From Bdellovibrionales bacterium Ga0074137 (lineage in GTDB: Bacteria; Bdellovibrionota; Bdellovibrionia; Bdellovibrionales; JAMPXM01), in the NCBI GenBank assembly GCA_001464715.1, contig LNDT01000037.1, forward strand, positions 1-64,000: a stretch of DNA of 64,000 bases. The letters are read 5' to 3'. Every line of letters starts with the position of its first letter. The stretch's first letter is position 1. Under the pieces are notes generated by a model that was not told the origin of the DNA, searched no databases, and was given only the letters and a program-made list of their open reading frames with translations. Below are positions 56,248 to 64,000 of this stretch, one piece after another. A program made the translations under genes and the position numbers.

Positions 56248-57138
56248 GTGCACGAGATCGCAAAACGAACTGGCTCCTTTGAAAGTTACGACGGCACTCA
56301 GATTTATTACGAAGAACGTGGCTCGGGTCGACCGATCATACTTTGTTATGGTCTCGCCTGCTTGATGAATCACTGGACCCACCAGGTCCGCTATTTTTCT
56401 CAAAACTACCGGGTCATCACTTTTGATTACCGGGGACACCACAACTCAGGCTCACCCACTGATTTTTCGCAACTCTCTGTCGATGCACTTGTGAAAGATG
56501 TTAAGGGGCTTGTCGACCATCTTGGAATTTCTCAGGCTTCGTTTTGGGGCCACAGTTACGGCGTTCAACTGCTGCTTCGTTACTATGATCTTTACCCTGA
56601 AACAGTAAAGAACTTGGTCTTCATCAACGGTTTCGCAACAAATCCGATCCGGGGCATGTTCGGCGCACTGATGGGACCCGAAACCATAACAAAAGTTTTC
56701 CGCGGATTCCAAGAGGGCTACAAATACGCGCCCGATTTTTTGACGTCACTTTGGCGAAGCGCTGTTCTTAATCCGATTTCGATTCCGTTAGCGGCACTTG
56801 CTGGCGGCTTTAACTTGAGCCTCACAAGCATCAAAGATATCGAAGTCTACGCTCGCGGCGTTGCGGCCCTCGACATCGAAATTTTCATGAAGCTCTTTGA
56901 AGAGATGATGGATTACGACGGATCCGCTGTCCTTGAAAAGATCAGTGTTCCGACTCTCATCGTTAGCGGCACAAAAGATGGAGTCACACCGGCGTCACAT
57001 CAGTACGCGCTTCAGAAGAAAATTAAATCCAGTGAATTACTGCGTGTCCCCTATGGATCACACTGTACTCAGCTTGATCTGCCGGAGTTTGTAAATCTCC
57101 GGGTCGAGAAGTTTCTGAATCAAAACCTTTACTCGTAA
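56248..57138 (+). CDS. Alpha/beta hydrolase
   Basis: The 296-residue protein shows the oxyanion region CYGLACLMNHW, the nucleophile elbow FWGHSYGVQ (Ser103), the acid in GTKDGVTPASH and the histidine in YGSHCTQLD. No lid or signal peptide is evident. Substrate unknown; the overall look is that of esterases/peroxidases of the epoxide hydrolase side. The start is GTG 56248. Its last 116 bases overlap the convergent LprI/Sel1-like gene. Confidence 0.85.
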   Translation: MHEIAKRTGSFESYDGTQIYYEERGSGRPIILCYGLACLMNHWTHQVRYFSQNYRVITFDYRGHHNSGSPTDFSQLSVDALVKDVKGLVDHLGISQASFWGHSYGVQLLLRYYDLYPETVKNLVFINGFATNPIRGMFGALMGPETITKVFRGFQEGYKYAPDFLTSLWRSAVLNPISIPLAALAGGFNLSLTSIKDIEVYARGVAALDIEIFMKLFEEMMDYDGSAVLEKISVPTLIVSGTKDGVTPASHQYALQKKIKSSELLRVPYGSHCTQLDLPEFVNLRVEKFLNQNLYS

Positions 57139-59341
57139 TTTCAGCGCCAGTTCCGGTGTCAGTTTCGGTGTCCGTGCGGTTGATCTCTCGATCTCGCATC
57201 TTTTCGAAATAATAAATACCCTCGATGTGAAACCAAACATCCGCCGCTGCCTGCAAAGAACTGTCGACCTGTCCCAGCTTCGCCATTTGCGCGACAAGGC
57301 CCACATAGCTGGCTCGGTAAACTCTCCAGGCCTCGTGGGCTGAAGCGAATCCAGACTTAAAGTCTTTTCCAATATCCTCTCGATCGGCCTCTTGAATCGA
57401 ACTCATCGTTTCCGTCATCCGTAGCGTCAAACGCTCAAGCTCTTTTTTCATGAAAGAGGCCGTCGCTGGCTGACGCTTCAAGGTGAACGTCGAGTCCTCT
57501 TCCGTCGCAGGAAGAAGAAGCAGTCTCCTGCCAGTCACGACATCTCTAATTTGATCTTTTAAATTTCTCTTTAATGTCGCGGCGACAAGATTCAAAAATT
57601 CTTGCTCCATTTGTAAACGAACGGCATCGAGTTCGGACTTCTCATGAACCGTCGCAGCGACCGAGTAACTTCGCTCAAGCAAAGTTTCGTGAAAGGCCGT
57701 TGATTTTGAACGAAGCTGCGCGACTGCGTTTCGCAGTTCCGGCGACGCCGTGACTAGAATGTCGCGATACCGTGCCTCTACATTTTTTCGGCTCTGCTTC
57801 AGCGCTTTTTCACGACAGACCGATGCCATATTATTTTCTTTGATAGATTCACAAGCTCGGAACCGACGCCATTTGCCAAAACCATCATTCTGTCGGGCCG
57901 CAATTTCGATGACCAAATTGTCGCGATCCTGCTCGGCGCCCGACCAATTGCACGCAAGCTTAAGGCCCGCCCGGAGGGTTTTCATGCTGCCCGAATTGAC
58001 CATTTTGTCGAGGCGCTCGGCCTCTTTGAGCTCTGGAAATTCCTCGACTGTTGCCGCCGCGGCGGAATTCGATTTTTTCGCCGCCGTCTTTTCAACTTTG
58101 AAGTCATCCTTAGAAACAAAAAGTTCTTGTTCGGGCTCATCGGCACTGGGGCACGCTGTTTTAAGAAGGGCCGCGGCCTTCAGTTCCTCCACCGCCGGTG
58201 CGTCGACCGCTCGTGGCACCCGTGTCGTCAAAGGAAGCGTCCCTTCTAGAGGTGGGTTTTTCATTAACCCCATGACGATATTCCGCCCGTTGAATCGATC
58301 GCTCGCCTTGAAGCTTTGCACGAGGTGTTTGGCCCACGTTCTTCGAGCCTCGGGCTGACCGCACGCTGAAAGGTCTCTCAAATTTTCGAGACCAGGAATA
58401 TTTTTATCAATTTCGTCAAACGGCCTGGTTTCGGTAAGCCAGAAACGCGCATCATCCGAACCTTGTTTTGCCAGTGCCGTCGTCCACTGGGCCAATGTTT
58501 CAGGCGAAACTTCGATCGTGAGAAGATTTCTTCGAGAGAGCCGAACCAAATCTAGCTGCGCTTGGGGGTGGCCCGCTTGAGCGGCTTTCAAAAGCCAGTT
58601 TTGCCCGATGGGAACGAAGCCGTCCGCATCTCCAAATACTGAGTAAGCTTTTGAAATCAGGGCTTTCGGTTTTCCCTTCTGGGCATCCTCATCCAAACGC
58701 TCAGAAACAGTTTTGTGCCATGTCGTGTGAAACAAAACGAACGGCACATCCATGAGCTGACTATTTAGTGTTTTTACGGCCTTTTGGCTTCGTATCAAAC
58801 TTCGGACATCGGTCTCAAGTTCCTGCGAGGTCATCGTCGTCGACTCTGCGACAACGACGATCTTCACTCCACCAATCGATCCCGCCAAAGGTGTGATGTG
58901 TTGATCTGACAAAGGATAGGCGACGACCGCTTGTGTCTTTCGTGCTTCGGCGTCCGCGCGAATGACAACAAAACCGCGCTCGGGTTCGGCAACATGAAAA
59001 GCCGTCGCTTCGGGGAGCCACCGCTGAAGAAGTTTTTGAGGCCCCTGTGGCCCGACATCAACTGCATAAAGACTTATTCGGCTGGCAGCACCTGTCGAAC
59101 ATTTAAGGGAGGACGGAGTCCACTGAGCAAGACTCAATGGATCTTGGTTAATAGCGGCGACACGCCTCCAACCTTTTGGGGCCGAGACGGAAACAGATCT
59201 CATGGTTCCAGAGGAAAAGGTTTCGGACCGAGACCGAAAAAGTGCGCTCGAATCAGAAACCGAGTCCTTGCCTGCTGCAGGCAGCGCCAGAAGTAACGCT
59301 AATACACCAACGACAAAATTTGACCGTTCAGCTATTTTCAA
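57023..59341 (-). CDS. Large exported protein with Sel1-like and LprI (DUF1311)-like regions
   Basis: I start this 772-residue protein at TTG 59341: GGAGG is four bases upstream and the product begins with a clean signal peptide (KIAERSNFVVGVLALLLALPAAG). The longer frame to 59443 lacks support. Residues around 220-310 (FVPIGQNWLLKAAQAGHPQAQL) resemble Sel1 repeats. The C-terminal part, with ALKQSRKNVEARYRDI and AHEAWRVYRASYV, recalls the LprI lysozyme-inhibitor domain but lacks its usual cysteines. The tail (TDTETDTGTG) runs into the hydrolase gene on the other strand. Function unknown. Confidence 0.6.
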   Translation of the reverse strand: MKIAERSNFVVGVLALLLALPAAGKDSVSDSSALFRSRSETFSSGTMRSVSVSAPKGWRRVAAINQDPLSLAQWTPSSLKCSTGAASRISLYAVDVGPQGPQKLLQRWLPEATAFHVAEPERGFVVIRADAEARKTQAVVAYPLSDQHITPLAGSIGGVKIVVVAESTTMTSQELETDVRSLIRSQKAVKTLNSQLMDVPFVLFHTTWHKTVSERLDEDAQKGKPKALISKAYSVFGDADGFVPIGQNWLLKAAQAGHPQAQLDLVRLSRRNLLTIEVSPETLAQWTTALAKQGSDDARFWLTETRPFDEIDKNIPGLENLRDLSACGQPEARRTWAKHLVQSFKASDRFNGRNIVMGLMKNPPLEGTLPLTTRVPRAVDAPAVEELKAAALLKTACPSADEPEQELFVSKDDFKVEKTAAKKSNSAAAATVEEFPELKEAERLDKMVNSGSMKTLRAGLKLACNWSGAEQDRDNLVIEIAARQNDGFGKWRRFRACESIKENNMASVCREKALKQSRKNVEARYRDILVTASPELRNAVAQLRSKSTAFHETLLERSYSVAATVHEKSELDAVRLQMEQEFLNLVAATLKRNLKDQIRDVVTGRRLLLLPATEEDSTFTLKRQPATASFMKKELERLTLRMTETMSSIQEADREDIGKDFKSGFASAHEAWRVYRASYVGLVAQMAKLGQVDSSLQAAADVWFHIEGIYYFEKMRDREINRTDTETDTGTGAEITSKGFDSETSRPGDLQTPADQAEYSVIHRGHAVIHWI

Positions 59342-59390
59342 GACGCCTCCACAAAAACCAAGTCTCTCACGTTTCTGTGCGAAAGCGCTT

Positions 59391-61067
59391 CTATTCGAAA
59401 AGAACCGCTTCAACATCGAATCCGTAACCAACGACAGTTTCATCCGCCGAAAATTTTAACGTGACCGTATCGCCTTGAATCAACGGAGAAATCACATTCA
59501 GCCCTTGCGCGCCGCTCATACCGGCGACGTAGTCGCCCTTACCGTCATAAAACGAAAGGGTGTCGTAGCTGGCCTCAGTATCGAATTTGCTAAAACGAAC
59601 GGCGATTTTTTTTGCGCCCGGGATGTGAATCTTGTGCTCAAGTTTCGTTCCCTCTTTGTACGGATGATCTGTCGATAACACGTAAGGAATCGAATCTTTC
59701 AGCAAAGACGGATCGTTGGGGTCCGCTGGCGGCGTTTGCCCCGACATCGCATAGAAAGCGTCCGCAATCCCGGCGGATGCGACACGATTCTTCAGTCCAT
59801 AAATGGGCCGAGCACTTTCGATGATTTTCTTTCGAAGTTCGTGATGGGTCAGTGTCCCGTCATGCGCCAACAGGAGCGCCGCAACTCCTGAAACATGCGG
59901 TGCTGCCATTGAAGTCCCGGACAGTGATTCATATTTTCCCTCGGTCACTGTGCTGACGACATTCACCCCAGGTGCGGCGACATGAACTGATTTAGCGCCG
60001 TAGTTAGAAAAGCCCGCCAAAGCGCCGCGATTATCAATGGCTGCGACCGAAATAATATTCGGGACGTCGTAGCTTGCTGGATATGTTGGAATTGTGTCGT
60101 TGTCGTTCGAGTTATTTCCCGCGGCAACGACGAAAAGAATCCCCGCTTTGTTAACTTCCTCAATCGCTGATTTCAAAAGCGGTGAGGCCGCACCGCCGCC
60201 CCAAGAATTACTGACAATATGTGCGCCCATGGTTCGCGCATAGTCGACAGACTTCAGCGCGTTTGCCAAAGTACCGCTGCCGTTTTTGTCCAAAAATTTA
60301 ATTGCCATGAGTGAGACATCCCAGCTCACTCCAACAAGTCCCAATCCGTCGTCACCCTTGGCGCCGATGGTTCCCGCACAATGCGATCCGTGGCCGTTGT
60401 CGTCGGTCGAATCACCTTTGTCGTTGGCGAAGTTGTAACCGTTCACATCGTCAATCAGTCCATTGCCGTCATCGTCGACACCGGACGTCCCATTTTTCTC
60501 GGCTTCATTGAACCACGCCTGGTCTTTGAGATCCGGATGCTTGAAGTCGATACCTGTATCTATGACCGCAACAATGACTGATTTCGAGCCGGTCGTAAGC
60601 TCCCACGCCGCTTCCGCGCCGACATCGATACCCACAATCCCCGTACGACCTTCCGTGTCCACGCTGCCAACATTTTTGAGACCCCACGTTTCCGCCAGGC
60701 CAGGATCATTTGGAAGTTTCGACAGACGATAAATATAATTTGGTTCGACGCGAGAAACTTGTTCGTTCTCGCGCAACTTCTTAAAGACCGCCTGGTGCTC
60801 GTCTTCGGCGTCAGGATGATCGGCTCGCACCAGAACTACGTTCGAACGAATCCGATCGACAACTTGCGCGCCAAGCCGGCGCGAAAGCGCGCCATCATTT
60901 TCGTCGAACCCCTGATGAAGCTCGACAACAAATTCACCGGGCACAAACTCGATCTTTGAACCCACTCCGCCTCCGGCAAGCACGCCGGCCGCTGCAAGAC
61001 CGACAAAAACTGCGGCGGTTGCGACAGCCGCTATCCGAGCCGCGCGTCGCAATAGAATTTGGTCCAT
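59391..61067 (-). CDS. Secreted subtilisin-like serine protease with C-terminal CUB-like domain
   Basis: The 558-residue protein has an N-terminal signal (about 1-32), an inhibitor-type prodomain (about 40-115, VPGEFVVELHQGFDE), and an S8 domain with Asp170 (VAVIDTGIDFKHPDL), His226 (NGHGSHCAG), Asn318 (AAGNNSN) and Ser386 (LSGTSMAAPHVSG). The last 90 residues (EHKIHIPGAKKIAVRFSKFD, SYDTLSFYDG) look like a CUB-type beta-sandwich often found at the end of secreted bacterial proteases. It is followed by the LprI/Sel1-like protein after 49 bases and preceded by the small 61139 gene. Confidence 0.92.
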   Translation of the reverse strand: MDQILLRRAARIAAVATAAVFVGLAAAGVLAGGGVGSKIEFVPGEFVVELHQGFDENDGALSRRLGAQVVDRIRSNVVLVRADHPDAEDEHQAVFKKLRENEQVSRVEPNYIYRLSKLPNDPGLAETWGLKNVGSVDTEGRTGIVGIDVGAEAAWELTTGSKSVIVAVIDTGIDFKHPDLKDQAWFNEAEKNGTSGVDDDGNGLIDDVNGYNFANDKGDSTDDNGHGSHCAGTIGAKGDDGLGLVGVSWDVSLMAIKFLDKNGSGTLANALKSVDYARTMGAHIVSNSWGGGAASPLLKSAIEEVNKAGILFVVAAGNNSNDNDTIPTYPASYDVPNIISVAAIDNRGALAGFSNYGAKSVHVAAPGVNVVSTVTEGKYESLSGTSMAAPHVSGVAALLLAHDGTLTHHELRKKIIESARPIYGLKNRVASAGIADAFYAMSGQTPPADPNDPSLLKDSIPYVLSTDHPYKEGTKLEHKIHIPGAKKIAVRFSKFDTEASYDTLSFYDGKGDYVAGMSGAQGLNVISPLIQGDTVTLKFSADETVVGYGFDVEAVLFE

Positions 61068-61138
61068 GGATCCTCCTTGATCGTGGTTCCAAAATGGTAC
61101 CTTGGAGGATTTCAGTTGTTGCCTGTTTTACGAGCGAA

Positions 61139-61438
61139 TCAGGCTCGACGCGACTTCTTCTGGAGCAAAGTACCCGGGACCTCATCGCTTGGCATCGCAG
61201 ACGCCATTTCGAATAAAGGAAGCTGCGTGGGAGCTTCTGGAAGCTTTTCCGCTAGATTTTCTGGAAGGTTCATATGACGCATAAACTCACGGGCTGCGTC
61301 CGGGCCGTAGGCCGATCGAACCAAATTCAGAATCAATGCACGGGCCGTCGACGTCGAAGCTTCGGGATTAAACCCAAACTCCTTCATCATTTCTCCCACT
61401 CGCAATTCGTCAATGTGACGCCCTGATTTATCTCGCAC
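61139..61438 (-). CDS. Small protein of unknown function upstream of the S8 protease
   Basis: The 99-residue protein starts at GTG 61438, supported by GGGAG five bases upstream; the frame is open to 61516. It is helical, without signal peptide (RDKSGRHIDELRVGEMMKEF, then ALILNLVRSAYGPDAAREFM). No family recognised. It precedes the secreted protease by 71 bases on the same strand. Confidence 0.5.
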   Translation of the reverse strand: MRDKSGRHIDELRVGEMMKEFGFNPEASTSTARALILNLVRSAYGPDAAREFMRHMNLPENLAEKLPEAPTQLPLFEMASAMPSDEVPGTLLQKKSRRA

Positions 61439-61642
61439 GCAAACTCCCAACGCCTCGACCCCACGGCCCAGAATTGGTCCGCAAGATCTGTTTTCGCTAT
61501 CGGCTGGTCTTCTCAAGATGTGGACAAGTGATGTGAAAACTCGATGCTGGTCTCGAATTCACAGACTCCACTTAGTTAGGAGCAGGTTAAATTGACACTT
61601 TGTGACGGAAGTCGATTTGCTGAGAGCCTTTTTAAGGACGCT

Positions 61643-61689
61643 AGAGAGTGATTTACGCCGCTCCGCGGCTGCGTGTTTCGGCACTCTCT
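61643..61689. other. Long GC-rich hairpin
   Basis: AGAGAGTG (61643-61650) pairs perfectly with CACTCTCT (61682-61689); the 31 bases between contain further complementary GC arms (GCCGC/GCGGC). It could be a small RNA, a terminator core or a protein-binding cruciform. Confidence 0.5.
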
Positions 61690-61715
61690 TACAGAATCTG
61701 TCTTAAGGTCCAGTC

Positions 61716-61724
61716 TGTGGATAA
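61716..61724 (-). promoter_or_regulatory. DnaA box (perfect match)
   Basis: TGTGGATAA is the exact complement of the consensus TTATCCACA. Chance occurrence in 64 kb is possible, but two near-matches lie in the same 220 bases. dnaA, dnaN and gyrB are not in the window. Confidence 0.45.
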
Positions 61725-61740
61725 CCCTGTGGGATAACGA

Positions 61741-61765
61741 GAAAAGCCCCCTATTTCGGGGGCTT
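61741..61765 (-). terminator. Rho-independent terminator of sdhAB
   Basis: On the minus strand the eight-base-pair stem AAGCCCCC/GGGGGCTT (61765-61758 and 61751-61744, six-base loop) runs into TTTTC. It lies 50 bases past the sdhB stop. Confidence 0.8.
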
Positions 61766-61814
61766 CCGTGATTAATTTTAAATGCTGAAGATTTGTGCTG
61801 AGCGTATTTTGTAC

Positions 61815-62606
61815 TCAGCCAACCGATCCGCTTGTGTTTCTATTTTTCACGGTCGCTCGCAAGAACTCCGAGTTCAAATTCGCGATTCGCTCGAAACTAA
61901 TCTCTTTCGGGCAAGCCAACGAACACGCTCCGGTGTTCGAGCAGTTTCCGAATCCAGCATCTTCCATCGTCTGCATCATGTTCAAAACCCGGCGCTCACG
62001 CTCGGGGTCGCCCTGCGGAAGAAGTCCCAAGTGCGAAACTTTTGCGCCGACAAAAAGCATGGCCGATGAATTCGTGCACGCGGCGACGCAGGCTCCGCAC
62101 CCAATGCAAGCGGCTGCCATAAACGCATTGGCCGCGACATCTTTGGGAACCGGTCGTGCGTTCGCATCCGGCGCGTTGCCAGCATTGACGGAAACGTAGC
62201 CACCTGACGCGATGATCTTGTCAAAAGCCGATCGATTCACCGCGAGGTCCTTGATGACTGGAAACGCTTTCGCTCGAAATGGCTCCACAGTGATCGAGTC
62301 GCCCGTTTTAAATTTCCTCATGTGAAGCTGACATGTCGTCGTACCGCGCTGAGGCCCGTGCGGATTTCCATTGATCGTCATCGAGCAAGAACCGCAAATT
62401 CCTTCGCGGCAATCATGGTCGAAAGCGATCGGATCCTTCCCCTCTTTGACGAGCCGATTATTTACGACATCAAGCATTTCAAGAAAAGAAGCGTCTGTCG
62501 AAATGCCTTCCACATCGTAGTCCTCAAAGTGACCTTCCGCCTGTGGGTTATTTTGTCGCCAAACTTTAAGTTTCAAATTCAGAGTTGTAGTGCCTGTTCC
62601 GCCCAT
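61815..62606 (-). CDS. sdhB: Succinate dehydrogenase/fumarate reductase iron-sulfur subunit
   Basis: The 263-residue protein carries the plant-type [2Fe-2S] motif CREGICGSC, and the two cluster motifs [11 protein letters not shown] and [12 protein letters not shown] for [4Fe-4S] and [3Fe-4S]. The spacing and the [17 protein letters not shown] start are those of the SdhB/FrdB group found with a one-subunit, dihaem-type SdhC. It passes electrons to the quinone site. Start ATG 62606 has GAGAGG nine bases upstream; ATG 62612 is possible. It follows sdhA by 15 bases. Confidence 0.94.
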   Translation of the reverse strand: MGGTGTTTLNLKLKVWRQNNPQAEGHFEDYDVEGISTDASFLEMLDVVNNRLVKEGKDPIAFDHDCREGICGSCSMTINGNPHGPQRGTTTCQLHMRKFKTGDSITVEPFRAKAFPVIKDLAVNRSAFDKIIASGGYVSVNAGNAPDANARPVPKDVAANAFMAAACIGCGACVAACTNSSAMLFVGAKVSHLGLLPQGDPERERRVLNMMQTMEDAGFGNCSNTGACSLACPKEISFERIANLNSEFLRATVKNRNTSGSVG

Positions 62607-62621
62607 AACCATCAACCTCTC

Positions 62622-64000
62622 TTACTTGTAGCTTCGAGTCGCCAGTTGGACTCGGTCGAATGTGAGGGCCTCAGTGTGCCGCTGCCAATTTTTCTTTCCC
62701 GTCGCTGCCGCTTCGCCCGTGTATTCCCACGCGGCCACATGACAAAAGTTCTTATCGTCACGCAAAGCTTCGTTGTCGGCTGTCTGGAATTCTTCGCGGA
62801 AATGACCACCGCACGACTCGTCGCGCGCCAAAGCGTCGCGCGCCATCAGCTCGCCAAGCTCCAAGAAGTCGGCCACCCGCGCTGCTTTTTCTAACTCGGG
62901 ATTCAAATTGTTATTCTCGCCGCTGACACGAACATCATTCCAAAACTGATCGCGCAAAGTTCCGATGTCGCGAATTGCGCCTTCAAGGCCCGGCTTATTT
63001 CGAGCCATTCCGACTTGTTCCCACATGATGTTTCCAAGCTTTCGATGGAAGTCGTCGACAGTCTGTGAACCTTTGACCTTCAGTAGTTTGTCGATGCGCT
63101 CTTGCGCCGATGCTTTCGCCGCTTTAAAGGCATCGTGATTGGCATCGATCGCAGGAATTTTCTGACCCGCGATGTAATTTCCAATGGTGTACGGAATGAC
63201 GAAATATCCATCCGCCAGACCCTGCATCAAAGCCGAAGCTCCCAATCGGTTGGCTCCGTGATCCGAGAAATTCGCTTCGCCCAACACGTGAAGGCCCGGA
63301 ATGGTCGACATCAAATTGTAATCAACCCAGAGGCCACCCATTGTGTAGTGAACCGCAGGGTAAATACGCATCGGCGATTTGTACGGATCTTCACCGGTGA
63401 TTTTCGCGTACATATCAAAGAGGTTATCGTACTTTTCTTCGATACCCTTTTTACCTACACGCTGAATCGAATCGCGGAAATCAAGATAGACGGCGACTTT
63501 CGATGGCCCTACGCCCAAACCTTCATCCACTCGGTATTTCGCTTGGCGAGAGGCGATGTCACGAGGCGCGAGGTTCCCGAAACTTGGATAGACACGCTCT
63601 AAATAATAATCGCGTTCAGCATCTGGTATCTGTTCTGGAGGACGCGTATCGCCCTTCTTTTTTGGAACCCAGCAGCGCCCATCATTTCGAAGCGATTCAG
63701 ACATCAAGGTCAATTTCGATTGATGATCACCTGAGTACGGAATGCACGTCGGGTGAATCTGCGTGAAGCAGGGATTTCCGAACGCTGCTCCTTTTTTGTG
63801 AGCGCGCCAAGACGCAGTGACATTCGAAAGTTTCGCATTCGTTGAAAAGTAGAAGACGTTTCCATAACCGCCGGTCGCCAGTATGACGGCGTCGGCAGCG
63901 TGCGACTCAAGTTCACCCGTCACAAGATTTCTTACGACAATGCCACGCGCCTGTCCGTCGATAACAACAAGTTCGACCATCTCGCGACGCGTGTGAAGCT
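62622..64000 (-). CDS. sdhA: Succinate dehydrogenase/fumarate reductase flavoprotein subunit (N-terminus beyond window)
   Basis: The visible 459 residues cover the C-terminal part of SdhA/Frd[12 protein letters not shown] leads into [19 protein letters not shown], then the active-site block [10 protein letters not shown] and [20 protein letters not shown], with [20 protein letters not shown]. The frame is open at position 64000; the FAD-binding start and any sdhC lie beyond the right edge. It oxidises succinate (product of the propionyl-CoA route in this window) to fumarate, or the reverse. Confidence 0.94.
   Translation of the reverse strand, partial: LHTRREMVELVVIDGQARGIVVRNLVTGELESHAADAVILATGGYGNVFYFSTNAKLSNVTASWRAHKKGAAFGNPCFTQIHPTCIPYSGDHQSKLTLMSESLRNDGRCWVPKKKGDTRPPEQIPDAERDYYLERVYPSFGNLAPRDIASRQAKYRVDEGLGVGPSKVAVYLDFRDSIQRVGKKGIEEKYDNLFDMYAKITGEDPYKSPMRIYPAVHYTMGGLWVDYNLMSTIPGLHVLGEANFSDHGANRLGASALMQGLADGYFVIPYTIGNYIAGQKIPAIDANHDAFKAAKASAQERIDKLLKVKGSQTVDDFHRKLGNIMWEQVGMARNKPGLEGAIRDIGTLRDQFWNDVRVSGENNNLNPELEKAARVADFLELGELMARDALARDESCGGHFREEFQTADNEALRDDKNFCHVAAWEYTGEAAATGKKNWQRHTEALTFDRVQLATRSYK

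Larger units (their letters stand above)
61439..61814. other. Noncoding region with DnaA box and strong hairpin
   Basis: This region holds a perfect DnaA box (TGTGGATAA, 61716-61724), a relaxed copy (TGTGGGATAA, 61728-61737), a one-mismatch copy (TGTGGACAA, 61519-61527), a large hairpin at 61643-61689 and the sdhB terminator at 61741-61765. A TTGACA at 61592-61597 has no good -10. I see no protein gene between 61439 and 61814. Confidence 0.5.

Noticed and set aside
61517-61790. Calling this region oriC
   Set aside because: Only one perfect DnaA box, no AT-rich unwinding stretch, and no dnaA, dnaN, gyrB, parAB or rpmH nearby.

Overview
The window looks like chromosomal core DNA from a Gram-negative bacterium of the Bdellovibrionota (Bdellovibrio-like) type. 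This placement is an inference. It rests on the gene mix: LolA, BamD, lipoproteins and an LptM-like protein (two membranes), PilT, several lytic transglycosylases, subtilisin-type secreted proteases, a methylmalonyl-CoA pathway, and many TTG/GTG starts with 4-base gene overlaps. There are no rRNA or tRNA genes, no CRISPR array, no insertion sequence and no prophage that I can recognise. Coding density is high and nearly every gene sits in a short directional operon.

Layout. 1-1.3 kb: the start of a nitroreductase gene and a small membrane-anchored Asp-loop protein. 1.3-9.8 kb (minus): an arginine/ornithine succinyl-transfer catabolic cluster (class III aminotransferase, M20 deacylase, astA, astD), then mltG and a DUF885 lipoprotein peptidase. 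9.9-14.7 kb (plus): a tightly coupled string of BatE-like TPR/SH3 protein, stand-alone cyclic-nucleotide-binding protein, AI-2E permease, BamD, TPR protein and Hpt. 14.9-24.2 kb (minus): GNAT, RimO, YajQ, LolA, ComF, then rng-rplU-rpmA-obg-(nadD-rsfS fusion)-rlmH. 24.3-39.2 kb (plus): pilT, deoC-pyrimidine phosphorylase-purine phosphorylase, an S8 lipoprotein protease, asnS, propionyl-CoA carboxylase (three genes), an unlisted 56-codon membrane protein, the methylmalonyl-CoA mutase catalytic subunit, and a lytic transglycosylase. 39.3-49.5 kb (minus): ftsK, two secreted proteins, an LptM-like lipoprotein, dapF-dapA-dapB, a transaldolase, a lipoprotein and a large surface protein. 49.6-55.2 kb: queE, a Fis-like regulator, dnaB and a small protein (plus) facing rpsF, a DUF2232-like protein and rplI (minus). 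55.4-64 kb: an FHA protein and an alpha/beta hydrolase (plus) facing sdhA-sdhB, a small protein, an S8-CUB-like protease and an LprI/Sel1-like exported protein (minus).

How the genes work together. The window covers amino-acid use (succinylated arginine/ornithine to glutamate), nucleoside salvage (deoC, two phosphorylases, hpt), propionyl-CoA to succinyl-CoA conversion feeding the sdh complex, lysine/peptidoglycan precursor synthesis (dapFAB), envelope assembly (LolA, BamD, LptM-like, MltG) and translation (RimO, RlmH, Obg, RsfS, L9, L21, L27, S6). This fits a protein- and nucleic-acid-consuming life style, but predation itself cannot be read from the window.

Most notable points: the NadD-RsfS fusion; two ribosomal proteins with long low-complexity tails (Lys/Ala on L21, Gly/Arg/Asp on S6) with rpsR missing from the S6-L9 cluster; an apparent AST pathway lacking astB and astE but carrying plausible substitutes; the 56-codon membrane ORF coupled on both sides by TAGTG; a Fis-like regulator with a six-fold 12-bp repeat; and a noncoding region near 61.6 kb with a perfect DnaA box and a strong hairpin. 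I see no clearly new multi-gene defence or mobile system.
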